NCBI GenBank assembly: GCA_009746045.1
Contig: RPFO01000175.1
Coordinates: 6,051,666 to 6,115,665 of the forward strand
Origin: Mesostigma viride
Lineage: Eukaryota > Streptophyta > Mesostigmatophyceae > Mesostigmatales > Mesostigmataceae
Length of the DNA stretch: 64,000 nucleotides
Direction: 5' to 3'
Below, piece after piece: positions 51,311-62,183 of the stretch. The stretch's first letter is position 1. Each line of letters begins with the position of its first letter. Below the pieces are notes generated by a model. That model did no database searches. It saw only the letters and a program-made list of their open reading frames with translations, and had not been told where the DNA came from. The translations under genes were made by a program, and so were the position numbers.

Positions 51311-52812
51311 GCACACCATCACCGTGTTCCTTCATTCATGAATTGTCTTTTGCCAATGCACCATTATAGATATTACAGATAGATCTTGTTCTTCGGGACT
51401 TCTGTAGTAGTTGTTAATTATTGTTAACAGCATGCATGACTGCGTCGCGTGGCATTAATGGAAACGTTTGACCCCTATGCACAACGAGAGGGAAGGAGGG
51501 CGCCCTAGCTTCTCTCACTGCCTGAAGCAGGCAGGCCACAGAGGACTCAAGTAAGTTACAAGTAGTTGCGTGTCATGCGGATAGGCAAGCCGGCACAGAT
51601 TAATCTGCATCTTACATAATATATAGTGATGATAGATGGCAGGTGGTAATGAATAATTACATCTCTGCAGTCGCATGTCTATTAATTGCTGAGCTTCGCT
51701 CATTTTATATATGACGCGTGGACGGGCTCAAAGGGGACCGACCTGCCGTAGGTAGCGTAAGACTAGCGCTTGTCACGAGGGTACTGCACTGGCCGGCCCT
51801 TTTTGTGCCGAGGCTGAGTGCGGTTCCGGAGTGCAGGCCCAGGTAGCTTCTAACGTACATCACTAGACCTTGTTACCTGCGCCAGCCGCCAGGCGTGGCG
51901 CAACTGTGATGGGCAGTCAGTACACCTTGTACCTGCGCCAGCCGGCAGGCCTGCGTGGCGCAATGTGAATGATAGTCAGTACTTAGAGTGGTGTAGGGGA
52001 CGTAGGGAGGCCTCTTTTCAGCACACGGGGGCGGCAGTACAGCCGTGGCAGCGTGCAGGAGGGGGGCCATGGCCGGAAAGAAACTCGGCACCAAGGTTGG
52101 CGACAACCTTGGTGGCCAGGAAGGAGGTGTGGGGGCAACACCTTGTGTTCGAGTATGCTGGGCCCCCAGCATGGTGCTACAATAACCAACTTGATAATGA
52201 TGTGCACTGAGTTTGAAGGTGTGGTATAGGCTGTCCGTATAAAGCACACAAAAAATGTAAAACAAATGTTTCTCTTGGTGGGAAGGAACTCCAATGGACC
52301 AAAAACAAGAAATGTATTTAATTAATTAATTAATAATTACATCGCTGCCTCACGTGAGCATAAGTCCTGAGGGAGGAAGGGAGATCCATATGGGGGTGGA
52401 AGGAAGCTAGCGACCCGTGGGTGTCAGGCTATCTTATACCACGAGTAGCGGGGTTGCGGGCACCACGGCCCAAACCATGCTATGTTTACCATGGGGACTG
52501 GTTGTCTCCTTGATGTTTACCATGGTGGGTCGTGCATGGTGGGACGGCGGCTCCACAGCCTGGGGGAGGGCAGCTTCATGCCACTGCACTTTGTGGGTCA
52601 TCATCTGCGGCTAAATGACAGACATGCAAGCCCGGAGGCATGTGGTATGAGCCTGTGCTTCCTAGGAAAGGCCAAGCCTATCACGGAAGGTCCAGCGGCC
52701 GGGGCGACCTTGCCGCGGGCGCGGCCACCCGGGGGTGGCTGCCATGTAAGGTGCAGCACGCCCGGGCTGTGCCGGCTAGGTGCCAGCCAGTCCATCAGGC
52801 GTATCTAGCTAG
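51311..52812. other. Intergenic downstream of the giant gene; a local duplication, otherwise no gene
   Basis: This includes the giant gene's 3' UTR. A roughly 55-bp segment (ACCTTGT..ACCTGCGCCAGCC..GTCAGTAC) is present twice in tandem at 51867-51982 with small changes. A TTAA tetranucleotide run lies at 52317-52333. Frames here show no recognisable protein. Confidence 0.45.
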
Positions 52813-53065
52813 CTAATCTGTGCGGCCTAGGCGCCAGCAACGAAGGGGGTGAGAAAGATAAGGTAAATCAGCGTACAAATCCTCATCACTAATGTGCCGA
52901 CTATATGGAATATCCAGCGCCCTACTACGCAGCATCAAGTTGGTGACAGCGGCGCCGTCGAGCCGAGCCTCCATCTCCTGCGACAGCATCCACGCCTCCC
53001 CGCCGTATGCATTGAGGACCGTCAGAATGACAACCTTGAACAGATAGGCCATGCTTGACAATCCT
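52813..53065 (-). pseudogene. LINE reverse transcriptase C-terminal fragment
   Basis: The minus-strand frame reads MAYLFKVVILTVLNAYGGEA, then WMLSQEMEARLDG and RSRALDIPYSRHISDEDLYA. This matches the conserved C-terminal tail of non-LTR reverse transcriptases (usually LPxLLYGxExW, later RxIxxISWxxxITNEELY). The catalytic palm domain is absent, so this is a dead fragment. It could represent the autonomous partner type of the ORF1-only LINEs in this window, but nothing here links them. Confidence 0.62.
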
Positions 53066-53654
53066 GGGCAGGGCGGGGGTTCTCCAACATGCAGGGGTGG
53101 CCGGTTCATGCTCGTGAATTTGCCCCCACGCCATGCCGATCCGGGTCTTATGTCGTCCTCGCTGTCGGGGAGCCAGCTGCCTAGCAATTCAAAATGGCCG
53201 GTGGAAAGGGTACTGTACTGCAGTATCGTCTAACCGTTAATTGGAGTTGGGGGCAGGGGTCTGCCATACCGCGACTGCCAGGGCCACGGTCTTCGGGCTA
53301 ATTTCTAACGCAACCGCGCGCTCGGGTCAGACTCCAGGGACAGACAGCCTAGCCAGAGCTGGCCGGGCAGAAGCAGGTGGCTCGATGAGGTAATGTACGT
53401 TGTCGGCATAGATGAGGTCCGCTATGTCAAATTCTGCATATTGGTGGCATTCCCGGCGCCATGATCTGATCATTGGCAATCACCGTGCACTGCTAACACA
53501 CGGTACACATCAATCCGAAAAGCCATTTTTGTCCCCTGAAAATTATCAGGAGATAGAATAATGGTCAGTTTGGCCTCAAATTTGGCACCAAGGTGCCTAA
53601 TCAGATATCTTATGATGCCATGTGGTAAAAAAAAAAAATTAGGACTTGGCAGCA

Positions 53655-54215
53655 TGGTAACATGGTGACATTTGCTAGCATAAAATACCGTATTTTCAGC
53701 ACTTTCTTGCATGTATGCATTTATAATGGCATCAAATGAACTCAGTTGGGCCTGGAACTTTGCACATGCTCTAAACACATCACATTCAGCATGCCTACAA
53801 AGTTTCAGGCTGGTTGGATGACAAAATGGTGACAGATGCTAGCATAAATACCCCCAAAATGCAGTTTTTCATGGTTTTCCAAGGTTTTCATGACACATAT
53901 GCATATATATAATAACATCAAATGAACTCAGTTGGGCCTGGAACTTTGCACATGTTCTTAAAAAATTCCATGCAGCATGCCCACAAAGTTTCAGGCTGGT
54001 TGGATGACAAAATGGTGACAGATGCTAGCATAAATACCCCCAAAATGCAGTTTTTCATGGTTTTCCAAGGTTTTCATGACACATATGCATATATAATAAC
54101 ATCAAATGAACTCAGTTGGGCCTGGAACTTTGCACATGTTCTTAAAAAATTCCATGCAGCATGCCCACAAAGTTTCAGGCTGGTTGGATGACAAAATGGT
54201 GACAGATGCCAGCAA
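53655..54215. repeat. ~185-bp tandem satellite, interrupted by LINE copy D
   Basis: The landmark TTTCAGGCTGGTTGGATGAC recurs at about 53803, 53989 and 54173 (spacing 184-186 bp). The unit includes CAAATGAACTCAGTTGGGCC and AAAATGCAGTTTTTCATGG. A diverged unit begins near 53655. The last unit is cut near 54215 and its remaining portion (AAAATGCAGTTTTC, later TTTCATCACATATATG) resumes at about 55324-55380 on the far side of the LINE. Confidence 0.88.
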
Positions 54216-55310
54216 CCATAGCACAGAATGCGGCAGGATGCTGGTGACCTCCCGGCCGCTCTCCTACGCGGACCTGCTGCGGACAGCGACCGCCTCCACC
54301 ACCGACGCCATCACCACGAAGCTCCAGGAGCTGGAGGACCACCGCAAGGCCCAGCAACGGGAGGTCACCGACCGCGCTCGCTGCGAGTGCCGAGTGGTGC
54401 TACGTGGCTTCCCCCAGAAGCCAGGTGAGACGTCAACCTCTCTTGCTGACGAGCTCAAGAACCAGCTTCTTACCCTCATGGGCCTGGTAGGTGAGGTAGA
54501 ACTGCGTGGGTGCCCCCGCCTTCCCCACTCACGGGACAAGGCGGCTCCCCCACCAGTCCTGCTCACCTTCCCCTCCCCTGAGGATAAGCAGCGGTTCCTC
54601 TCTCGACGCAAGAGGTTGCACGACCTCACCTGGACGCTGGATGACGACCTGACCCCCGCTCAGCAACAGCAGCGACGCGACCTGTGCCGGAATACCTCCG
54701 CCATAAGCAGGACCCCCAGAAGCCCAAGGTGTACTGGCGGGGCGGGGACCTGATGCATGATCAACCACAAGATGTGGACGCCCCCAGCGGGCTAGAATAG
54801 CAATAGCCCTAGCTTGTAACCATTGGAGTCACTGCCGCTAAGGCAGCCATGCCTAGAATTTTTGCCTAGCTGGGCCAACATACCTAGTCACGTGCCGCCA
54901 ACGCACGGTACACAACCAGCCATAGCCTTAGCCTAGTCCTAGTACAGCCATGCTACGCCCTGGCTATGTTCAGATTACTTGCCCAGTGGGATTGGGGCGC
55001 CTAATTCACAGGTGGGTAAGCAATACTTGCGTGTGAGCAATACGTGACGCTATACTTGTTATGCCACGCTTACATGGGTCTTATTGCACCCACAAACTTT
55101 TGCCGGATCGTTAGCCTGTCCTTAGCTAGCGCGCTCGAATGCAGCTGTTGCATGCCTTTGGCATGAAGGAGACTGGGGATCTCTGCCCTTTCTCCTGTTG
55201 TAGTGCACACACAGGGATTACAATTACCACTTCGGTGCTCCGTGACTCCCCAACGGGAGCACGTGTTTAATTATTTTTTATTTTATATATATTATATATT
55301 AAATTTCAAA
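54216..55310 (+). mobile_element. LINE ORF1-only element, copy D, inserted in the satellite
   Basis: ORF1 starts MLVTSRPLSYADLLRTATAS at 54238 and runs through VVLRGFPQKPGE, VLLTFPSPEDKQRFLSRRKR and TLDDDLTPAQQQQRRDL. A one-base frameshift near 54684 moves the rest (PEYLRHKQDPQKPKVYWRGG) into the next frame, ending TAG at 54800. The layout (coiled segment, RRM-like core, basic C-terminal domain) is that of L1 ORF1p, an RNA-binding chaperone. No ORF2 follows; about 450 nt later comes the terminal hairpin CTCCC-CAAC-GGGAG (55246-55259) and an AT-rich tail. Confidence 0.7.
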
Positions 55311-55513
55311 AAAAAGCACAGAAAATGCAGTTTTCTATTTTTTCCCCAAGGGTTTCATCACATATATGTGCACGGCAACCATTCCACTTTGGTGTATAAG
55401 GTTCCAAACAACATGTCATAAGATTATGAATTATATTAACAATGCATGAAGGCATACTTGGGGGAACACGCCCATAATACAATGCACTAATAACACAGCT
55501 AGCCATCTAGCTA

Positions 55514-56930
55514 ATGGCCAATGCCACACCCGGAGGCACATTCTCGCGGGCCTGCTGCATCCTTTTCCTTTTATTCTTCTCTGCCTGTGACATGGGCCTG
55601 GGCCCCACCTTCTCATCCACCAGCTTGTTGAGCACCCTGACGTTGGTGACCCGCTGCAGCACCCCTACCCCCATCCGGCACGCTTGGCTTGGCCCTTGGG
55701 GCAGGTGGAGGGGTGGGTGCGACGGTTGGTCTGGGTTCTCATCACCCCCTTCTTCAGTGCATGCGTGTGCTCTATCGCCTGGCCAGTCTGAGAAGAACTG
55801 CAGGTTACCCCACTTGAGAATGGCGGCTGGCAGGTGGTCTACCGCTATGTGGTAGTAGAGGGTGAGGTTCTCGGCTGCCGTGCATGGCTTTGACTAGGGC
55901 ATCTGCCGCCTTGATGGCAGCTAGCTGCAGTTGACCGGCCTGTTGACCATGTCTGCCACTGGCCCGGCCCCTGCCTGACTGGGCAGCCTGCCCTCTACCC
56001 CATCATCCTCAAATGGCCTTGCTACCACCTCCCAGAACCCTCTGAGGGCGTCTAGGGGAGCCCTGCATGACAGGGCGCGTGTTGTGTCCTGGTGGGAATT
56101 AACACGATGTCCAGCAGCAGGTCACCACTGTTGATCGAGCACGCTGTGGGCTTCCCTGCCGATGATCGACACCCTCTCACTCAAGTCACCCTTCCCCTGC
56201 GTCTTCTTGCGTGCCTTCACCTGCTCCTTCTTGACTGCGCATTGCACCTTATCCTTCATCAACACGTGCAGGAGAGTGTCCTCATCCTTGGTCAGCAGGT
56301 GGTCTAGCACTACCGGCCCTCAGCAGCCATGTTGTCACCATGTTGAGCTCCCGATGTGCAGCATGCAGAGGGTGACGTGGGTGAGGGGGATGTTGAAGAT
56401 GGGTGGCCGGCTGCCAAAAAACTGCCCATAGTGGGCTCGAGCCGAAGGCTGCACTCTGTGTGCATGGGGTTCCTGGGCTCACTCGATCTTATCCTTGTCA
56501 TCCTCATCATGGAAGTGAAGACCACACGCAGGGCAGTCGTACGGGGTACTCACCATACGTGTGTGCCATCTTCTGCATGCCCTCCAGCGTCCGCAGCTTG
56601 TGCACCACGCGTCCCAGCCTGCCCTGAGTCGTGGAGCTGATCCTTGCTCATGTGGCACCAGGGGCGGGGGTAGGTACCTGAGCACCCCACCAACCCGGCC
56701 CAGCACGGCGTGCAGCCACGCCAGGTCCCCCCCTAGTAACAACTCCAGCTCACGCCTCAGGCTAGCTGCCCTCGACCACTGACCCCCCCTGCCTGCCTGA
56801 TTTCCTCCAGCTCCCTCACCAAACGTGCCCTGACGTCTTCCAATATCTTGTAGTCATCATAGTTAGCATATTGGGGCACCAATGTGCTAGATGGATGCAG
56901 GTTGAGGAGACCTTTCCAACGCCGTGTTAA
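55514..56930 (-). pseudogene. Degraded coding region of unknown function with repeated frameshifts
   Basis: Minus-strand frames look protein-like for 40-90 codons at a time and then shift: PQYANYDDYKILEDVRARLV (about 56870), then ELELLLGGDLAWLHAVLGRV ending CPACGLHFHDEDDKDKI (about 56490), LLTKDEDTLLHVLMKDKVQC (about 56290), LDALRGFWEVVARPF (about 56050) and RVTNVRVLNKLVDEKVG, later QARENVPPG (about 55560). The CxxC..H..H segment could be a small zinc-binding motif. I do not recognise the family. Because it lies among transposon relics, an unknown mobile-element gene is likely. Confidence 0.38.
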
Positions 56931-57295
56931 CCGCCTAGAACAGACAAGGGACTAGAAAGATATCAGGTCCCGAAGTACTGCCGACCGGTGGGCGAGGGCG
57001 GTGCACTCTCAGGGCTGCCATAGTGGACAGGACACGTGGCAGGCCGTGCCTGCACAGGCTTAGCCTGAACTCTCACGTGACTGGAACACAGTGTACTGAG
57101 GGCTCAACGGTCCTGTGGCTAGTAGAAGCCAGTAGCCAGCCAGCAGGTCTGCAAGGATGTAAGTCCATGCAGGACTGTGGCAGGTCCTGTGCTGTCCTAG
57201 ACACAGGATAGCCAGAGATTCCTGTATGCTGCCTGCAACTAGGATGCAGGGCAGCGATACGAGGCTCTGCATGGCAATGTAGCGTTGCCCGGCGT

Positions 57296-57945
57296 TGCTC
57301 GATTCCATGTACATACACGGGCCATGATGACACCATGGGAGCCTGAATCCTCATCATTAATTACATAAATGCCGTTCATGTACGTACACGGGCCATGATG
57401 ACCCCAATGGAGCCTGAATCCTCATCATTTTTTTTCTTTGCCATCCATGTACGTAGACGGGCCATGATGACACTATGGGAGCCTGAGTTCTCATCATTAA
57501 TTACATACATGCCAACAACACGTAGACGGGCCATAATGACACCATGGGAGCCTGAATCCTCATCATTTTTTTTCTTTGACATCCATGTACGTAGACGGGC
57601 CATGATGACACCATGGGAGCCTGAATCCTCATCATTAATTACATAAATGCCATCCATGTACGTATGTAGACGGGCCATGATGACACCATGGGAGCCTGAA
57701 TCCTCATCATTAATTACATAAATGCCATCAATGTACGTAGACGGGCCATGATGACACCATGGGAGCCTGAGTTCTCATCATTAATTACATAAATGCCATC
57801 CATGTACGTAGACGGGCAATGATGACACCATGGGAGCCTGAATCCTCATCATTAATTACATAAATGCCATCCATGTACGTAGACGGGCCATGATCACACC
57901 ATGGAAGCCTGAATGCTCATCATTAATTACATAATTAATTAATTA
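57296..57945. repeat. ~67-bp tandem repeat array, direct part
   Basis: About nine copies of a unit around CGTAGACGGGCCATGATGAC, then ACCATGGGAGCCTGAATCCTC and ATCATTAATTACATAAATG, some with TTTTTTTCTTTG replacing the TTAATTACATAAATG part. Each unit holds a 7-bp inverted repeat ATGATGA/TCATCAT. The array is split by LINE copy C and resumes at 58661. Confidence 0.93.
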
Positions 57946-58648
57946 ATTATCAACATCACTCCGTTGGGAGTAGATGTAGCACATAGCCCTGAGAAGGGGC
58001 ATATGGCTTTTAATACATTCTAGGCTACTTCATGCAAGGGTGGGAATGTAAGCTACCCCTGCTCTAGGTGCACCAGGGCACCCGCACCCTCATGGTCTAT
58101 CACGCTATGCCCGGGTAAGGGGGGAGCATGCCTGTGAGGGGGAAGATCATCATGGCTATACAAAAACTAGAGCGTGGCATCTCAGCAGAGAGCAGCTCTC
58201 TGCATGGGCACAGCATTACTAAATAAAACTAGGCATCGTCTGGAGTGTGGCTCATCATAGGCACACATGTACATGATTACATAAAGCGCGTGGCTTAGCT
58301 GGAATAGGGCCTCTAGGAGGCGTACATGTACATGGCCACGGTCTATCTATTCTACACTACTACTGCTGTATTCCCCTAAGCTGGGGCGTCTGGAGTCGCT
58401 GGGGCCGCGGGGGTCGCCTGCCAGGGCTTGTGGCCGACGTATAGATGGCCGCCCCCTTCCAGTACACCGGCTGCCCCGCCTTGGTCTGCCGGAGCTGGAG
58501 GTAGGTCGGCCATAGCTCCCGTCGCCGTTGTTGCTGCGCCAGGGTCAAGTCGTCATCAAGGGTGAAGAGAGTCTTCTCGAGCCGCTTGCGGCGTCTGAGA
58601 AAAGAAATCTTGTCCGCCGGGGTCTTAAAGGTGAGAAGGAGCGGGGGT
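57935..58648 (-). mobile_element. LINE ORF1-only element, copy C, 5'-truncated, with 12-bp target duplication
   Basis: The insertion is flanked by identical TTAATTACATAA at 57923-57934 and 58649-58660, both part of the surrounding repeat unit. On the minus strand it begins inside ORF1 (PLLLTFKTPADKISFLRRRK), passes TLDDDLTLAQQQRRRELWPT and QPVYWKGAAIY, stops at 58360, and continues with about 400 nt of non-coding 3' sequence to the terminal hairpin CTCCCAACGGAG (plus 57959-57970) and an (ATTA)n tail. 5' truncation, tail and target duplication are the marks of target-primed reverse transcription. Confidence 0.88.
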
Positions 58649-59405
58649 TTAATTACATAAATGCCATCCATATGTACGTACACGGGCCATGATGACACCA
58701 TGGGAGCCTGAATCCTCATCATTAATTACATAAATGCCATCCATGTACGTAGGCCAGCCATGATGACACTATGGGAGCCTGAATCCTCATCATTAATTAC
58801 GTACATGCCAACAACACGTAGACGGGCCATAATGACACCATGGGAGCCTGAATCCTCATCATTAATTACATAAATGCCATCCATGTACGTAGACGGGCCA
58901 TGATGACACCATGGGAGCCTGAATCCTCATCATTAATTACATAAATGCCATCCATGTACGTAGACGGGCCATGATCACACCATGGGAGCCTGAATCCTCA
59001 TCATTTTTTTTCTTTGACATCCATGTACGATGAGGATTCAGGCTCCCATGGTGTGATCATGGCCCGTCTACGTACATGGATGGCATTTATGTATATAATG
59101 ATGAGGATTCAGGCTCCCATGGTGTCATCATTGCCCGTCTACGTACATGGATGGCATGTATGGGATTAATGATGAGGATTCAGGCTCCCATAGTGTCATC
59201 ATTGCCCGTGTACATACATGGTTGGCATTTATGTAATTAATGATGAGGATTCAGGCTCCATTGGTGTCATCATGGCCCGTCTACGTACATGAATGGCATT
59301 TATGTACAGTAATTAATGATGAGGATTCAGGCTCCCATGGTGTCATCATGGCCCGTGTACGTACATGGATGGCATGTATGTATTAAATGATGAGCATTCA
59401 GGCTG
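58649..59405. repeat. ~67-bp repeat array with foldback (inverted) half
   Basis: Five to six direct units (58661 to about 59028) are followed at once by about five units in reverse complement (about 59029-59405), giving a near-palindrome with arms of roughly 370 bp. The switch occurs at CATCCATGTACGATGAGGATTC near 59020-59041. Confidence 0.9.
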
Positions 59406-59655
59406 ATCATGACCGAGGAACAAGGATGGAACGAGGTTGCATATAGCTCGAGGCTCAACGAGGCAACGAGCGTCTTCACACACGAACCTTGGTCGTCACG
59501 ACGAGTGGCGAGCCTATCGAGGGTCGTAGGCCTGGTGTGAGGATAAAGGTTGCTAGCCAGCAGCCTAGGGTCATTCCAGCCGGCAAGGACCAGGAGCTCA
59601 CAAGCTCTGCTGACGAGTTGCTGCGCAAATCGTACTATTGCTTCCAAGCGCTTTC

Positions 59656-60793
59656 ATGTCTGGTTCATCGTCAAGCAGCCACGGTGCTGGTGAGGCGAAC
59701 GAGCAGAGAGACGCGCAAGCGTTTTTCCCCTACCGTAACCAAACAAACGCTCTGTAACATTCGTGCAAGCGGCCTACGTAGTGAGGCACTTGGCAGAAGA
59801 GGGGTGGGTGGCGGTGAGTGGGGGAGGCAGCAGGCCAGCGGCGGCGGACCCGATTATACAGCGGGCTCGCGTCGTGATTTCTCCGGGTGAGACGGGGCGA
59901 GTGGCGGTGGAAGAGTTGGTGCGCATTCGTGACGCGCTAGCTGAAACTGCTAATCGTGTGGAGGTCGCTTATCAGGGCGCCCATATCACGCTAGCCGGTC
60001 TCGACCTAGCCAGGGAGGCGCTTAGCCAGATCGTGGCAACAGCGCTCGGCAGCACCAGACTGTTCAACCACTGGGTGGCGACAGCAGTGCTAGGAGAGGG
60101 GGTACCAGACGCCGACATCATCCGGAACGCGCGTGCTCGGAGGCGGTGAATCCTTGGAGCACGGCGGAGGTATTTGCCCAAACCATTGAGAATCTTGTTG
60201 CTGTCCTTTTGCAAGAGTCGAGAGGGTACGCAGACAGGTTCTTTATTACCACGCAGCCTTTCGGAGTGTACTCCAGGCTTGATACACCGAGGCCGGAAAC
60301 CACCACTGCGTGGGGTCCGGAGGTGGAGATTGTCACGGGGTCGAGAAGACGCCTGAAGACGTCCATTTAGAGTGGACTGACAAGCCAGAGGGCTCCGTCA
60401 AGCGCTCAGCCCAGCAGATAAACGAGGGCGACGGCACTACCGAGACCTACGAGGAGAGGCAGAGAGCTGATCTGCATATCCCTCGTGAGGTGACTCACGA
60501 GTACGATCGTTACGGCCGAGGCGAGCAGAACGAGCTTGTCGGCGGCGGTAAGCGGTGGGTACGCGATCTTGCTTGGCATCGCAACCCAGGTGAGACACAA
60601 CATCCAGTCGAACGCAAGGCAGACGGGCGACCTGTGACCTGCGTGCTGGGAGAGTTTAACCCAGACCTCCAGATTGTCGCAGAGGCAGCAGCAGCCACAT
60701 CGGTTGCTGAGGGTGTTGAGCAGCGTCCAGACCGTGAGGAGGGGCAGGCGAGTGCAAGCCAGGAGGCGGCCTCGTCTGGAGTAAGTGCGTGAG
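59656..60793 (+). pseudogene. Frameshifted ORF preceding gag of the LTR-type element
   Basis: Protein-like frames that appear to be one broken reading frame: MSGSSSSSHGAGEANEQRDA (59656) to a TAA at 59755, then FVQAAYVVRHLAEEGWVAV to 60149, then VNPWSTAEVFAQTIENLVAV to 60370, then GVEKTPEDVHLEWTDKPEG to about 60792. Three shifts are needed to join them. No domain is recognised. Position and orientation suggest it is the first ORF of the element to its right. Confidence 0.42.
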
Positions 60794-60842
60794 CCTGAGT
60801 GGGTTCCAGCAGCCATATCTGCGTGTGTTTCTGTGTATTTAT

Positions 60843-62177
60843 AATGCTTCGTAACACGCGCGGGAGCGGCAGCGGGAGCGGGGGATGGCGGTGGTGAGGC
60901 AAGGGCAGACACAGGAGGCCCCGCCAACGTCGTGCCAGAGGGACAGGCAATCCCAACGGCAGAGGGCGTCAATGGCAGGAGGGCATCCAACCGGAAGAGG
61001 AAAGAGGTGGCACAAGGGGAGGAGCGTGCAGGGTGGCCAACCGACGGCGTGGTGCTGACGGGGGAGGGCCAGAATGATGCTGAACGTCAAGCACCTGGTA
61101 AGAGACCATGTGTGCCTGGTCTGGTGTTCCTGCAGCTAGTGTTCCTGCGCCATTAGCACCTGTAGGAGCTGCTGTCATTGGCAGTGACCCTCGTGCTTTG
61201 CCTGGGACTAGACCTCATATGAGTGCTGTGGCTGTGATGAATGGCCAGAAGCCTCTCAAGCCTCCTGTGGGACAGGAAGAGCTAGACAAGTGGTTGGAGG
61301 ATATGGAGCTAGTTTCATGCTCTGTAGATCCCACTGTCAACCTTGTGCAGGTATTCCACACATCCACGACTAATAGGGATTCAGTGAGCGTGAGGGACAA
61401 GGCTAGGCAAGCTGTCAAGGACAAGCTGACTTGGTCTCAGTTCCTAGAGGGCCTACGTCAGGAGTTTCTGATAAGGTACTCAACCTCACTAATCACTATA
61501 AGCTCAGCTATGATACCTTTGAGATCAAGGGCACAATAGCTGAGGAGCTGCAGCGGCTCACACGCATCAGGGAGAAGGGGGCCAAGCATGGCTTCAATCT
61601 GACTGACAGAGCAGTGGCAGATTACTTCCTGGATCGCATGGGGCTGAGTGTGGATGGGAGAAATGCAGCTAGGATGTTTGCTGATCAGACAGATGGGACG
61701 TGGCCAGCCTTGCAAAAGGTTATTTTCAATATCCGTCCATCTGACAATGCTGCTTGCAAGGCAATCCAGGTGACTGGTGCCCCTTCAGCCTCCGCTCATC
61801 AGGTCCATGGTGACGCCCCTGGGCAGGGTGCTCAGGGAGAAACCAGACCTAGTAGGCGTCAGAGGGCTAACAGGCGCAGGCAGAATGGTAACCAGGGTGG
61901 CAAGGGCCAGCAGCAGGGATCCAAAGGCAAGGGTCAGCAGCAGGCTGGTGGTCACCAGGGTGGTCAGCAGAACAAGGGTGGCCAAGGGCAAGGCAAGAGC
62001 CAGGGCCAGGGCACCCAGGCCAGTCAGAGCAGCCAGAACCAGGGTGGCCTGAAGAAGGCTGCTGCTGGGAAGGATGACAAATGCTTTGGATGTGGCAGGA
62101 CGGGTCATTGGCGACGTGACTGCCCAGACCAGGCCAAGTCTGCTGGAGCAGGCTCTGGCCAGGTGGGTAAGCCATGA
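60843..62177 (+). pseudogene. gag-like protein with CCHC zinc knuckle, LTR-type retroelement
   Basis: After a Gly/Ala-rich lead, the frame includes LTWSQFLEGLRQEFL, the usual gag helix, then, after a one-base shift near 61475-61490, LSYDTFEIKGTIAEELQRL and VADYFLDRMGLS. A long Gln/Gly/Lys-rich nucleic-acid-binding stretch follows (about 61840-62060), then a zinc knuckle CFGCGRTGHWRRDC (CX2CX4HX4C, 62082-62123). The segment 61098-61135 could be a very short intron (GTAAGA...TGCAG) or another frameshift. Gag packages the element's RNA into particles. Confidence 0.75.
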
Positions 62178-62183
62178 CTTGAG

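Noticed and set aside
60406-60990. A 194-aa minus-strand ORF with hydrophobic stretches
   Set aside because: It lies antisense to the plus-strand element ORFs, and its composition is the complement of their Gln/Ala/Glu-rich codons.
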